From Bagarius yarrelli (taxonomy: Eukaryota; Chordata; Actinopteri; Siluriformes; Sisoridae), in NCBI GenBank assembly GCA_005784505.1, contig VCAZ01000017.1:2746572-2810571 (forward strand): a stretch of 64,000 nt of DNA, read 5' to 3'. Position 1 is the first letter of the stretch. Every line of letters begins with the position of its first letter. The notes beneath the pieces are model-generated. The model did not search any database and was not told the DNA's origin. It was given only the letters and a program-made list of their open reading frames with translations. Both the position numbers and the translations under genes were made by a program. Shown in pieces: positions 1-10,520 of this stretch.

Positions 1-39
1 AAAGAAAAGCTGGGTTTTTTTTAAGCTAAAATATTTTTA

Positions 40-118
40 TTGGAGTGGCTTAGTGGTTAGCACAGTCCCCTCCCAGCAAGAAGGTCTCAGGTTCATATAA
101 TCAGTTCCCACTGGAAAT
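40..118 (+). repeat. SINE family A fragment (tRNA-like head)
   Basis: The stretch matches the head of the longer family A copies at 14900-15231 and 57918-58232. It has an A-box-like TGGCTTAGTGGTTAGCAC followed by the CAGCAAGAAGGT segment. It stops after about 75 bases, so only the 5' end is present. Confidence 0.7.
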
Positions 119-410
119 ATAATATTGGCCACAATTTTTTCTATCTATTCCCTTTTTTCACACTAAAACCTCACAGTGTGATTGTAGCCTTAGAGTCTTG
201 TCACGAGGCCGGTGCGGTATTGTCCTGGCTATATGCTTTGGGTCTTTGTTGTGCTGTAAAGTTCTAACCTTGGCTTAGTCAGAGGTCATGTGCACTGTGG
301 AGCAGGATTTCTTCAGAAGTCCCCTTTATTTTTCCCACTAGCTCTTATTCAAAAGATAAAAGAACACAAACATATCTTTGTCCTGATATTTCAGGGCTTT
401 CGTCTTGCTA

Positions 411-412
<2 letters not shown>

Positions 413-467
<55 letters not shown>
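413..467. repeat. (GT)n microsatellite
   Basis: Uninterrupted GT dinucleotide run of about 27 units. Short reading frames through it (Val-Cys repeats) are artefacts. The remaining bases before 590 show nothing recognisable. Confidence 0.95.
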
Positions 468-468
<1 letters not shown>

Positions 469-589
469 ATGTTATCTCTCCCGCTGATTCAGTGTGGTGT
501 TATCTTCATCTAAAAGGACAAACAAAGCACATATAAGTAAACTTACTGTAATCAACCACAATTAATATTTATCTAAAACTGCCTGTTTA

Positions 590-2712
590 ATCGATCGTAG
601 GGTTCAGTAGCTCATCTGTGTTTAATCAATCGATGGGTTCAGTAGCTCTCTGTGCTTAATCGATTGATAGGCTCAGTAGCTTTCTGTAGTTAATAGCTCA
701 ATGGAATTGGTAGCTCTTTATCTAAAATCTCACTGGAATCGATAACTCTTTATCTAAAATCTCGATGCAATTGGTAGATCTTCATCTAAAATCTCGATGG
801 GTTCGGTATCTCTCTGTGTTTAATCACTCTATAGGACCAGTAGCACTTTATCTAAAATCTCAATGGGATCAGTAGCTCTTTATCTAAAATCTTATAGGTT
901 CAGTAACTGTTTATCTAAAATCTTAATGGGTTCAGTAGCTCTCTGTGTTAATAGTTTGATGGGTTCAGTAGCTCTCTGTGTTAATAGTTTGATGGGTTCA
1001 GTAGCTCTCTGTGGTAATAGATTGATGGGTTCATTAGCTCTCTGTGGTAATAGTTTGATGGGTTCATTAGCTCTCTGTGGTACTAGATTGATGGGTTCAT
1101 TAGCTCTCTGTGGTACTAGATTGATGGGTTCATTAGCTCTCGGTGTTAATAGATGGATGGGTTCTGTAGCTCTCTAGTTAATAGTTTAATGGGTTCAGTA
1201 GCTCTCTGTGTTAATAGTTTGATGGGTTCAGTAGCTCTCTGTGTTAATAGTTTGATGGGTTCAGTAGCTCTCTGTGTTAATAGTTTGATGGGTTCAGTAG
1301 CTCTCTGTGGTAATAGATTGATGGGTTCATTAGCTCTCTGTGGTACTAGATTGATGGGTTCATTAGCTCTCTGTGGTACTAGATTGATGGGTTTAGTAGC
1401 TCTATGTGTTAAATAGCCTGATAGCTTCTGTAGCTCTCTATTTGTTTGTGGTGGTAGCGCAGTGTTTACGTTATTGGACTACTAACTAGAAGATTGTGGG
1501 TTTGATTCCCAGCACCACCACCAAGTTATTATTGCTGGGCCCCTGCATAAGTGTAAATGTACATGTGATTGTTCAATGGGTTTCAGTAGCTCTCTTGTCT
1601 AATACGTGATGGGTTCGCAGCTTCAGCTCTCTGTGTCTAATAAAGTGATGGGGGTTCAGTAGCTCTCTGTGTCTAATAACGTGTGGTCAGTAGCTTGTCT
1701 AATAAGTGATGGGTTCAGTAGCTCTCCTGGGTCTAATAACGTGATGGGTTTCAGTGCTCCCCTTTGTCTAATAACGTGATGGGTTTGGTAGCTCCCCGTG
1801 TCTAATAACGTGATGGGTTCAGTAGCTCCTGTGTCTAATAACGTGATGGGTTTCAGTAGCTCCCTGTGTTCTAATAACGTGATGGGTTCAGTAGATCCAT
1901 GTGTCTAAAACGTGATGGGTTCAGTAGCTCTCCCTGTGTCTAATAAACGTGATGGGTTCAGTAGCTCTCTTGTGTCTAATAACGTGATGGGTTCAGTAGC
2001 TCTCTGTGTCTAATAACGTGATGGGTTCAGTAGCTCCCTGTGTCTAAATAACGTGATGGGTTGTAGCTCCCTGTGTCTAATAACGTGATGGTCTCAGTAG
2101 CTCCTGTGTCTAATAACGTGATGGGTTGGGTTTGGTAGCTCCCTGTGTCTAATAACGTGATGGGTTCAGTAGCTCTCTGAGTATGCTCTCTGTGTCTAAT
2201 AACGTGATGGGTTCAGTAGCTCCCTGTGTCTAATAAACGTGATGGGTTCAGTAGCTCTCTGTGGTAATAGATTGATGGGTTCATTAGCTCTCTGTGGTAC
2301 TAGATTGATGGGTTCAGTAGCTCTCTGTGTCTAATAACCGTGATGGGTTCAGTAGCTCCCTGTGTCTAATAACGTGATGGGTTCAGTAGCGTAGTGTCTC
2401 CCTGTGTCTAATAACGTGAGGGTTCTGCTCCCTGTGTCTAATAACGTGATGGGTTCAGTAGCTCCCTGGTGTCTAATAACGTGATGGGTTCAGTAGCTCT
2501 CTGTGTCTAATAACGTGATGGGTTCAGTAGCTCCCTGTGTCTAATAACGTGATGGGTTCAGTAGCTCCCTGTGTCTAATAACGTGATGGGTTCAGTAGCT
2601 CCCTGTGTCTAATAACGTGATGGGTTCAGTAGCTCCCTGTGTCTAATAACGTGATGGGTTCAGTAGCTCCCTGTGTCTAATAACGTGATGGGTTCAGTAG
2701 CTCTCTGTGTCC
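590..2712. repeat. 33/34-bp minisatellite, about 2.1 kb
   Basis: The unit core is GATGGGTTCAGTAGCTC followed by a short variable part. Three zones can be read. From about 590 to 930 the units are diverged (TTTAATCGATCGATGG and TATCTAAAATCTC variants). From about 930 to 1410 they are regular 33-bp units ending GTGTTAATAGTTT or GTGGTACTAGATT. From about 1570 to 2712 they are 34-bp units ending TGTGTCTAATAAC. The 33-bp units are a multiple of three and so give spurious open frames. Many one-base insertions and deletions occur between 1570 and 2480, while 2480-2700 is nearly perfect. A SINE interrupts the array at about 1446-1568. Confidence 0.95.
1446..1568 (+). repeat. SINE family B inside the minisatellite
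   Basis: A tRNA-like head (GGTAGCGCAGTG, then a B-box-like GGGTTTGATTCCCAGCACC) is followed by the family's GCTGGGCCCCTG segment and a TAAATGTACATG tail. The middle is shortened compared with the copy at 29925-30115. Minisatellite units continue on both sides, so the SINE entered an existing array. Confidence 0.8.
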
Positions 2713-4268
2713 AAAAAAAAAGTCAGCACCTGGATTTAAATAAGCAAATAAGTGAGAGCGTCCCAGTGGATAATTAGTGCATGGATGATTATGTTTCAGC
2801 TGGCAACTCTAACTGACGTAAGAAGATTTTCACCACAACACTTTCTTAATTCCTCCACTTTTTCCATCATGTTTGGAGTTTTCAACTAAAAGGTTGCATT
2901 GGTCCATCATTGACATGGAGAGAGAAATGGGCAGAGCTGCTGAAAATCAGCTGGTTTTGATTAAAGCTAGTTTGTGTTTGTGTGTGTCAGTGACCTAAAA
3001 GAGGACTGACCTAGTTGACAGGCTCAGAGCCAGAGAGGAAACCCCACACTGCTGTTTTCTCAATTAGAGACACACAGAATTACGCAACCCACCGAGACGG
3101 AAAGCAGAGCTTTTACATTTCATCAAAATGGACAATGATTCATAGCTGAATTGACATCATTTTACTAATCATTTACCTGGTTTTTCTAGTTCCTTCAAGT
3201 AAAAACCAAAGTTTGAACACTTTCGCACGTCAGACAAGAATTCTTTGATTTGTTTGGGTTAGATTGTTTTTGGCAATTAATTAAATAACTGTGACTGGTT
3301 AGCTGGAATCTCAGAAACAGTTGGTGGACTGGTGGTCCCTTGTAGCTGCTGCCTAACCCTCATTAACCCAAACTAGCCCAGAGTCTAGAACTCATGCTCT
3401 TTAATTCATAGATTCTTCTGCAAATCAACAGGCGGTTTATATTCTTTATTTTCTTCTTTGAAATATTAATTATATACGTAAAATCATTCACAATAAAAAA
3501 ATTTAAAAACAGATAACCATAAAGAGTGGCTGTGTCACTTTTCTTATCATAACCTGCCCAAAATTACCACCAGGATATTTTAGTCATTTTTAAAGTTATT
3601 TATAAAAGGAAAGATTTTGCAAACTTTTGTTTATAGACTATATTAGCAATCAATAAACCCAGATATTATTATGTAAATCCTATATTCCGCTTCCCCCATA
3701 CTTAACTTAAAGGACACATCAATACAAACCATCTGGAACCACTTAGCGTCGTCTCCTTTGCTAATAATAAACCGCTGGCCGTCATTGATAGTCAGCGGAG
3801 AATAGCGGTGAAATTCTAAAGCTCCCACAGAAAGGGCCTCGCAGCATTAACGCCGCAGAGAGAAACAGAGCCGGAACTAAGAGAATGGGAGATCAAACTG
3901 ACACTGTGATCCACAGTATGAGATCATAAACACAAAGCGCTTTACACCGAGCTGAATAGAAATCCATTCTCCTCAGGAGCATTAAACCGGCCACTACTAA
4001 TGCCTCAGATGCTATTCAGAACATCGCTAGCTTTTGTGAGGGATTTTAGCCAGACATCTAAAGCTGTTTTGTTTAGCAATGTGCATGTATTTAGCATCAG
4101 GTTATGTTTAGAATAAGCTCAGGGGCCCGGGTACATATTCTATAGAGTATACCAAAGTTGTGTAGGCTATACAGCTTGAGTAAAACTGCTATTAGAAAGT
4201 TTTGCCCTTTGCGTGCTGTAACATTACTAGCCTAGCATCAATTTTAAAAAAACATAGATGCCATAAAT
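2713..4268. other. Intergenic, no gene seen
   Basis: Unique-looking AT-rich sequence. No open frame here resembles a known protein. The 61-codon frame on the minus strand at 3643-3828 has no recognisable domain and no flanking splice logic. About 2740-3170 is of higher complexity and could hold a regulatory element upstream of cacng5, but that is only a guess. Confidence 0.5.
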
Positions 4269-4427
4269 CAGAGGTGGGCAATCTCGGCCCTGGAGGGCCG
4301 GTGTCCTGCACCAACTAATCAAGATCTCACTAGGTAGACTTGAAACATACAGGTAGGTGTGTTGAAGCAGGTTGGGGCTAATCTCTCCAGGACACTGCCC
4401 CTTCAGGACCGAGATTGCCCACCCCTG
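4269..4427. mobile_element. hAT-like MITE with terminal inverted repeats
   Basis: The left end CAGAGGTGGGCAATCTCGG and the inverted right end CAGGGGTGGGCAATCTCGG form near-perfect terminal inverted repeats of about 38 bases. Flanking octamers CCATAAAT and GCCTAAAT match at 6 of 8 positions, consistent with the 8-bp target duplication of hAT elements. About 160 bp with no coding capacity. A relative lies at 58439-58628. Confidence 0.8.
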
Positions 4428-4439
4428 GCCTAAATAATT

Positions 4440-4655
4440 AGGTGCAGTGGTGGCTCAAATGGTTAAGGCACTGAGTTGTTGATCGGAAGACCAGAAAGAC
4501 CTGGGCTCAAGCCCCATCACCGCCAGTCAGCCACCGTTGGGTCCCTGAGAAAGACCCTCAACCCTTTCTGCTCCAGGGGGGCTGCATTATAGCTGATCCT
4601 GTGCTCTGACCTCAACCTTCCAAGATGGGATATGCGAAGAAATCACCAGGACAGT
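4440..4655 (+). repeat. SINE family C copy
   Basis: The head TGGCTCAAATGGTTAAGGC (A-box-like) and CTGGGCTCAAGCCCC (B-box-like) is followed by the family body (GTCCCTGAG...CTGCTCCAGGGGG...GGGATATGCGAAGAAA). The same family occurs at 18890-19020 (minus), 40472-40800 (plus) and 56930-57305 (minus). This copy has a single B-box unit. Confidence 0.75.
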
Positions 4656-7604
4656 GAGCACTCTCTAGACATCTGCCAAATATAGAGTAATTTGTACGTT
4701 TGACAGACACTGAAGTGTTGCTGCAACACCGGTGAAAATTGTATGAAGAACAGATTTCTTGGAAATCTGGTTTCTATAATGATGTTGAAAGTTCTTGTCC
4801 AGTTCTTCTGCCAAGTGGTTTGTTTATTCTGTGACAACTAAGACAATCAGTGAGCCATGAGATTCTTCAAATAGTCTAATTAGAATAAGGTGTCTGGATA
4901 CTTAGACAAATAACACAAATGTATTACAGCCAAGTTTAGGCATAACAGCTCACTTTTCTCCATTATTTGTCCAGTCCGATCTCAGAGTGAATGTTTGTCC
5001 TAATTGCTTTTGCACTGTACAAATTAAAGTGGAACAAAAGACAAATCTTCTCAGAAGTCACAGCAATCACCCAAGCACATGTAGAGATGAGCAATCCAAA
5101 TCCATTTAGGAATTCGGATCCTAGTATCACGAGTACTTAGACTCGCTTGAGTCAGTAGCTATTTTGGCTGCTTTTACTATGGTATTCCACTAGGGGGCAC
5201 TCAACGAATCCTTACAATCCACCGCATCCATGGAATCTTTCACACGCACACATATTAACCCCCTTGGATGTTTTTTCTATGTGCTATGAGTCCAATAGAT
5301 CTGCTAAATCCCACAGTTCAGATGAATCAGATGAATCAGATGAATCAGTAGCTACGATTTTGAGTCTCTTCTGTTTCTGAGTTTCCTTAACAATTCCATC
5401 AGCTATTTATTCCTAAAGTTACTAGCTAACAGCTACTTAAAACAACTTAATAAGGTCATTTTTAGTTGTATTTCTCTATAATGTTGTTAGCAACAACACC
5501 CGTATGACCGATAAGACATTTAACCCGTATAAATCCGGATTTGCTCGTCTCTTAAAAAATGTGTAGCGGAATAATAATGGTTACTCATTAATCATTTTTT
5601 TTAATCAGTTCTTTTAACTATGTTATTTGTTGTTTGTTTATCCTAAGCGACAATTTACTTCTACATGGTTTAATATGTGGAATTATGTGGGTCACATCAG
5701 GGTTGATTTATGTTATCACTACATGATTCAACACTTTGACCAGGGTTTTTTTTTTTCTGTTTCCAGGCAACCCAAAAGAGACAGGGTGTAAAAAAAAAAA
5801 AGCTACCAGACTGAATATTTGAAAAAAATAAATTGATGTGACATGTCTGACCTGTTAAAAGCGTTTTCTAACCTCGGTACGGGTTGTGCTGCGAGTTTCA
5901 TAAACACAGTAACACGTACCTGCTTCCGCACCATCTTTCCCGAATGTTTCGGTCTACAAATGGACCTTACTCTTTTAGTGGTTCAGTGAGGCACAGCTGC
6001 CTCGGGCAGGGCAGGCCAATGAAGCGCACTGGCATCAGAAACGTCCAGCATCAGCACCATGTTCAGATGATTCACTTCCTATAAACATTCCCACGCATAC
6101 ACAGCAGAGGATGTACTGAGGCGGATTATAAATTCATTCATTTTTTAACACACATCATATCACAGATAGTTATACGCCCCATAACCCCGCATTAATACAC
6201 ATGCCACACAAGTCACTGAGTGGAGCATCTGGGTCACGTGGTACTAAATTAAAGTCATTAAAGCTTAAAGTGTGTGTGCATGATTAATCGCTAATCGATC
6301 CTTATGAACTTTTTCAATCAGTCTAACTAATGATAACTAACAGGTGGAAAATAGAAAATAACATTTATTGAGAAAATGCAAGTGATGAAAGCGCAATTCA
6401 CAAGTCTGAAACCTAGCTTCGCCACTCCTTAGTCTGCCTCTCAACAGCCTTTTAACACGCCCTCACCAGACCCGTTCGAACACGTCGTTTCGTTACAACC
6501 GCTTAATGTAATTGTGTATAAAGCATTTTAGCTTAGTTTTATTGCAACAAACCACCTAGAAATCTTGCAACATGCACTAAATTTTATACATTTATTATTT
6601 ACAGTCACAAACGCATCCAGCAAATACTGGAGGGACCTGAATTACGGTTTAGTTGTGGATAAACATTTTTTTTTAAATCATAATTTCTGTCATCCAAAAA
6701 GAATAATTAAAACGTAACAATTAATCAATTATCGATTGTTAATTTTGACAAAAATCGAGTAAAGAAATTGATTCGAATGCCCAACAACACACACGTTTCA
6801 GTCTTTCAAGTGATCATGCAACTATAAATAAATTCATATCCAGGTCTTACCGCTGTCTATTTAAAGGAAATTTGCCGACACTGGACAAACCAGTGTCCCA
6901 TTTTATATACATATAAATAACTGTCTAACATATGAATAACTGTCTTTCTGTAAGATTCACAGATGAACTGTGAACAACTGAATGAACAATTAAAGTGAAA
7001 TAGGTACATTGGTTTAGCAAATAATATGAACTTTAGTATATTAATTCAGAAACTTTTATCCTATAATTTCTGTAGTATTTACTACCCTAATTAAAATAAT
7101 TAATAATTTTAAAAAAAAACTACCAGATTTAGATTTAGGCTACCATACATTTAGAACAGATTACAGGTGCATGAATTATTGCTATTCGTAAGTGATGAAA
7201 AGTCCTAAAAAACCTCTTCTGATTGCACATTTGTTTTTGGTACATCACTTTAATCTTGTATATTAATATTAATTATAGTTTATTTGTTACATTTACTTTA
7301 GTAGTGTAATTTTAAAAACCTCTTAGCTTCCCATGTAGATCAGAAAGTTTACCCACAATGCACTCACTGTCTCGGGGTAAACCGGCCTTAGTTTTAATCT
7401 CACCTGATCTAATTTTTAATCACAGAAATTTACTTTCATTTTTTTACATTGGATGTCATTCCTGTGTTACTATTAAATGTTAATGATGAAAATGTAGTTT
7501 TAATAATTAGTTACTAAGTTAAGTTATTATTTCTATCAGTAGCTCTGATATTGAGATTCACATAGCTGTGACTCACATTTTTCATTTCATATGTCCTGCT
7601 GCAG
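4656..7604. other. Intergenic / upstream region of cacng5
   Basis: No coding exon is recognisable. A 9-bp direct triplet (GATGAATCA) lies near 5321-5346. The 5' untranslated exon and promoter of cacng5 should lie somewhere here or further upstream, because a good splice acceptor sits just before the coding start (7603-7604). I could not place them. The most GC-rich patch, 5880-6080, has no CpG-island character strong enough to call. Confidence 0.4.
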
Positions 7605-7640
7605 GTCCCTTGTCCTCTGTGAGCTGTCCCTCTGCTGGTG
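7605..7640 (+). other. cacng5: cacng5 5' UTR remnant behind a splice acceptor
   Basis: A pyrimidine-rich tract ending TGCTGCAG at 7604 looks like a 3' splice site just upstream of the start codon. This suggests that the first coding exon starts with about 36 bases of 5' UTR joined to an unseen upstream noncoding exon. Inferred from the splice motif only. Confidence 0.5.
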
Positions 7641-7836
7641 ATGAGTGTGTGTGGGCGAAAAGCTCTTACGCTGCTCAGCAGTGTGTTTGCCGTATGCAGT
7701 CTGGGCCTACTGGGCATCGCCGTCAGCACAGACTACTGGCTGTATCTGGAGGAGGGAATCATCATGCCTCTGAACCAGAGCACAGAGATACACATGTCCC
7801 TCCACTCAGGCCTCTGGAGAGTCTGTTTCTTGGCAG
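7641..7836 (+). CDS. cacng5: cacng5 coding exon 1
   Basis: Encodes residues 1-65 and the first base of G66: cytosolic N-terminus, TM1 and most of the first extracellular loop with the claudin-like GLW motif. The donor is TGGCAG|GTAAGG, phase 1. The reading frame runs open a short way into the intron, which is not coding. Confidence 0.96.
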
Positions 7837-10286
7837 GTAAGGGGCTTCTGTGCTTGAAATCCAAATATGGAGTGGCAACATTACCATCTACTATGAATTC
7901 ATGAGCCGCAGTTCTAGTAGGCATTTTAAATAACGGTGGTATACCTTTAATTTAACATTTGTCCATCTGTCCTAAGTATCACGTGACTAGAAAAAGTCCC
8001 CGGTTCCAGACAATCCACCAGAAACCAATGATCCCTATATGTGTCTAAGGATCAAAAGTATTGCTGGGACCTTGACTTTCCGAAGTGGATATCCCTTATA
8101 GGAAAAGTCCTTGGTTTTGTGGCACCACTGTCTCATATGCAGCAGGCCAAAAGGTTTCAAAATGGATGCTTGTGGATGCCCCTGCCCCACATCCCCTTAG
8201 ACCTGTTAGAGGCGGGGCAGGTAACTCTGAAACGTCTCTAAAACCTCTCGACACGAAGGCGTCCAATGAGGACATGCAGGAGATATGCTTTGTCCCTATA
8301 CTCTATGCCATACAGACTCAACCATAAGTGCCTCTCAACCATAAGGGCCACTATAGATGTCCTGACCTTGAGCTGCTCTAATTGTCTCTTTAATGACCCA
8401 AAGAGGCAGATTTGTGGCATGATGCGTTTTTCAAAGCGTGTCCAGATCTACCCTCACCGCCATCCAAACCATCGTATGCAGGTATGCTCTAGCCTGACCT
8501 GTAGATATGTAGGCTTTACCCATCAATAAATATGTTCTTCAGCAACTTGGTAGGTTAATTTACAGGGTCCCCAGCCATGACCCTGCACTTAGGTACAGAT
8601 ATCTGGCTAGCGTCTCTTTACCTCCTTATTGTCAACAATGCCCTCCAAAAGTAGTGACTACTCTGACTACTGTTAATTCCAGCACCTGGACACCATGTTG
8701 AGGTTCAGAAAAAAAACTTTTTTTCTTTTTCATTCACATACACAGACACACGCTGGGTAAAAAAAAGAGCGTGACGCATGTTTATATAGCAGTACTTCCT
8801 TGTCGTTGAGGTCACTCGCCCATGATGAATGTAACGCTTCTCAGTTGGATGGATTACACACATGCTTCCCACAACCAGCCTGAGTTCCTCCTAAAAAGGA
8901 CCACGTTTAAGTCTTACTGTCTGTAGCTGTAGAAAATAGGCAGCACATCATTTCAATCATTGCTAGTGCCGAGCTGATCCAGAGGATCAGGAATCCATTT
9001 TCACAATACTGAAACCCATTTATAAATCATTGTCCTATTTCATTTCTCTAACACATCCATTTCTTCTGTTATTACAGCTGTAAGCTATCATTTTGAAGCA
9101 TCACTTCCAGCTACCAATACCGAACTCCTATTTTTAGACTTTCTCATAACATCATTGCTCTTTTGGAAGACGTCCATCAAAATGTCCGTCATGAGAAAGA
9201 CCTTTAGATTTAGTCTCGATTTGGATGATGTGATCACAGACATGTTTTGATGCCGTGGTTTTTTTTAGGAATAGAGAAGGGACGCTGCTTCACCATTGAG
9301 TATGTCATGCCTATGAACATCCAGATGACGTCAGAGTCCACAGTCAGTGTCCTGAGTAAGTAGCACTACTGATTGACAGGGACTGCACACTATAGAGACA
9401 ATTATTCCTGAACATGGTGTAAAAATCAACTATAATTATTATTTCATTTAAATAGGATGGTTGGTTTGCGCCATAATAATCTGTCCTAACCTGTGTGTGT
9501 GTGTGTGTGTGTGTGTGTACAGAGATGATCCGCTCTGCCACACCGTTTCCACTGGTCAGTCTCTTTTTCATGTTTATCGGCTTTGTCCTGAGCAACATCG
9601 GACACATCCGACCCCACCGCACCATCCTCGCCTTCGTCTCCGGAATCTTCTTCATTCTTTCAGGTAGCCTGAACCTTTTCTAAAGATGATCCCTATTCAG
9701 TGCGACTTACATTTATGCACTAAGCAGTTTCTATTCTGGCAGAAAAAGTTTGGGATCCACTGGATTAGTGGAAATGGGTAGTAGTACCAGTAACGATGTT
9801 CCTTTGCTCTAGGTCTTTCTCTGGTGGTTGGTCTGGTGTTATATATCTCCAACATCAACGATGAGATGCTAAACAGAACTAAGACCAACGAAACCTTCTT
9901 TAGCTACAAATACGGCTGGTCTTTCGCTTTCGCCGCCATCTCCTTCCTGCTTACTGAGGTAACCGTTCAGCTCTCGGTTCCCTTTCATATCCCGCCATGT
10001 CTTTCTCTGAACCGAACTCTCCTCTGTCCCACAGGCAGCAGGTGTGATGTCAGTCTACCTGTTTATGAAGCGCTACACAGCAGAAGAGCTGTACCGGCCT
10101 CACTCCAATTTCTACGGGCCGCGTCTCAGTAACTGCTCCGACTACTCAGCTCAGTTCCTTCACCCTGACGCCTGGACACGTGGACGCAGTCCCTCAGACA
10201 TCTCCAGCGAGGCCTCGCTCCAGATGAGCTCTAACTACCCCGCTTTGCTTAAGTGTCCTGAGCATATTTCCTCGTCCCCCTGCTGA
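7641..10286 (+). CDS. cacng5: cacng5: calcium channel gamma-5 subunit / type II TARP (5 coding exons, 273 aa)
   Basis: Joined exons 7641-7836, 9269-9355, 9523-9663, 9813-9958 and 10035-10286 give 822 nt: 273 codons plus TGA. The protein follows mammalian CACNG5 (275 aa) almost residue for residue, from MSVCGRKALTLLSSVFAV to the C-terminal SSPC. Expected role from the family: four-pass membrane auxiliary subunit of AMPA receptors (type II TARP, with gamma-7), acting at neuronal and glial membranes. Visible features: TM1 at about residues 8-28, a first extracellular loop with W33, an N-glycosylation site N45-Q-S, the GLW motif (57-59) and C62/C72, TM2 at about 101-121, TM3 at about 129-152, TM4 at about 176-200, then a short cytosolic tail. 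The start is the ATG at 7641 with G at -3; the in-frame GTG just before it is not needed. The tail has no TTPV PDZ ligand, as usual for gamma-5. Intron phases are 1, 1, 1 and 0. Confidence 0.97.
7837..9268. other. cacng5 intron 1
   Basis: A 1432-base intron with no recognisable transposon family. The stretch 8040-8700 is less AT-rich than the rest and contains several short open frames without similarity to anything I know. It could be an old, decayed element. Confidence 0.5.
9269..9355 (+). CDS. cacng5: cacng5 coding exon 2
   Basis: An 87-base exon between TTTTTTAG and GTAAGT. Encodes GIEKGRCFTIEYVMPMN and onward to VSVL, the second half of the first extracellular loop, including C72. Too short to appear as an independent open frame; recognised by match to gamma-5 and by frame continuity. 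Confidence 0.95.
9492..9517. repeat. (TG)13 between branch site and acceptor of cacng5 exon 3
   Basis: Thirteen TG units occupy the position where a polypyrimidine tract normally lies. A branch-point-like CTAAC at 9486-9490 precedes it and TACAG (acceptor AG at 9521-9522) follows it directly. Confidence 0.9.
9523..9663 (+). CDS. cacng5: cacng5 coding exon 3
   Basis: A 141-base exon (47 codons, phase 1 at both ends) encoding KMIRSATPFPLV, TM2, the HIRPHR intracellular loop and the first part of TM3. The donor is TTTCAG|GTAGCC. Because it is symmetric, skipping it would keep frame but delete TM2 and half of TM3. Confidence 0.96.
9813..9958 (+). CDS. cacng5: cacng5 coding exon 4
   Basis: A 146-base exon from GCTCTAG|GTCTTT to CTGAG|GTAACC. 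Encodes the rest of TM3, the short second extracellular loop (NDEMLNRTKTNETFF, with NRT and NET sequons) and the first half of TM4. Ends in phase 0 inside TM4. cacng4 and cacng1 have no intron here. Confidence 0.95.
10035..10286 (+). CDS. cacng5: cacng5 coding exon 5 and stop
   Basis: A 252-base last coding exon after CCCACAG. Encodes AAGVMSVYLFMKRYTAE, the end of TM4, and the cytosolic tail ending SSPC, then TGA at 10284-10286. Mammalian gamma-5 has Ser where this protein has the first Ala of the exon. Confidence 0.96.
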   Translation, partial: AAGVMSVYLFMKRYTAEELYRPHSNFYGPRLSNCSDYSAQFLHPDAWTRGRSPSDISSEASLQMSSNYPALLKCPEHISSSPC

Positions 10287-10294
10287 GACAGCAC

Positions 10295-10334
<40 letters not shown>

Positions 10335-10520
10335 GATGACTTGTTAAAGTTACTCGATTGGTATTTGAATTGATTTTTCAGCATATTATCAATTTTAGTG
10401 TGCCTCATGTTTCAATCCTACAGTACAGCTTTATGACCTTGCAGATATTTTAACTAAACTTCTTTTTAATATTATGCAGATATTTTTATTGATATTAAAG
10501 TCCGATCATATATCGCATCT
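10287..10520 (+). other. cacng5: cacng5 3' UTR with (CA)n and candidate poly(A) signal
   Basis: A (CA)n run follows the stop codon at about 10301-10334. An ATTAAA hexamer at 10494-10499 followed by GT/T-rich sequence is a plausible polyadenylation signal. The transcript end is inferred. Confidence 0.45.

Noticed and set aside
863..1416. Two open frames with MGSVALCVNSL repeats
   Set aside because: The 33-base minisatellite period keeps a frame open; the protein is only the repeat translated.
590..2712. CRISPR-like array
   Set aside because: Units are contiguous and homologous throughout with no unique spacers, and the genome is a vertebrate.
7568..7840. 90-codon frame overlapping cacng5 exon 1 in another frame
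   Set aside because: Shadow of the real exon; no family match.
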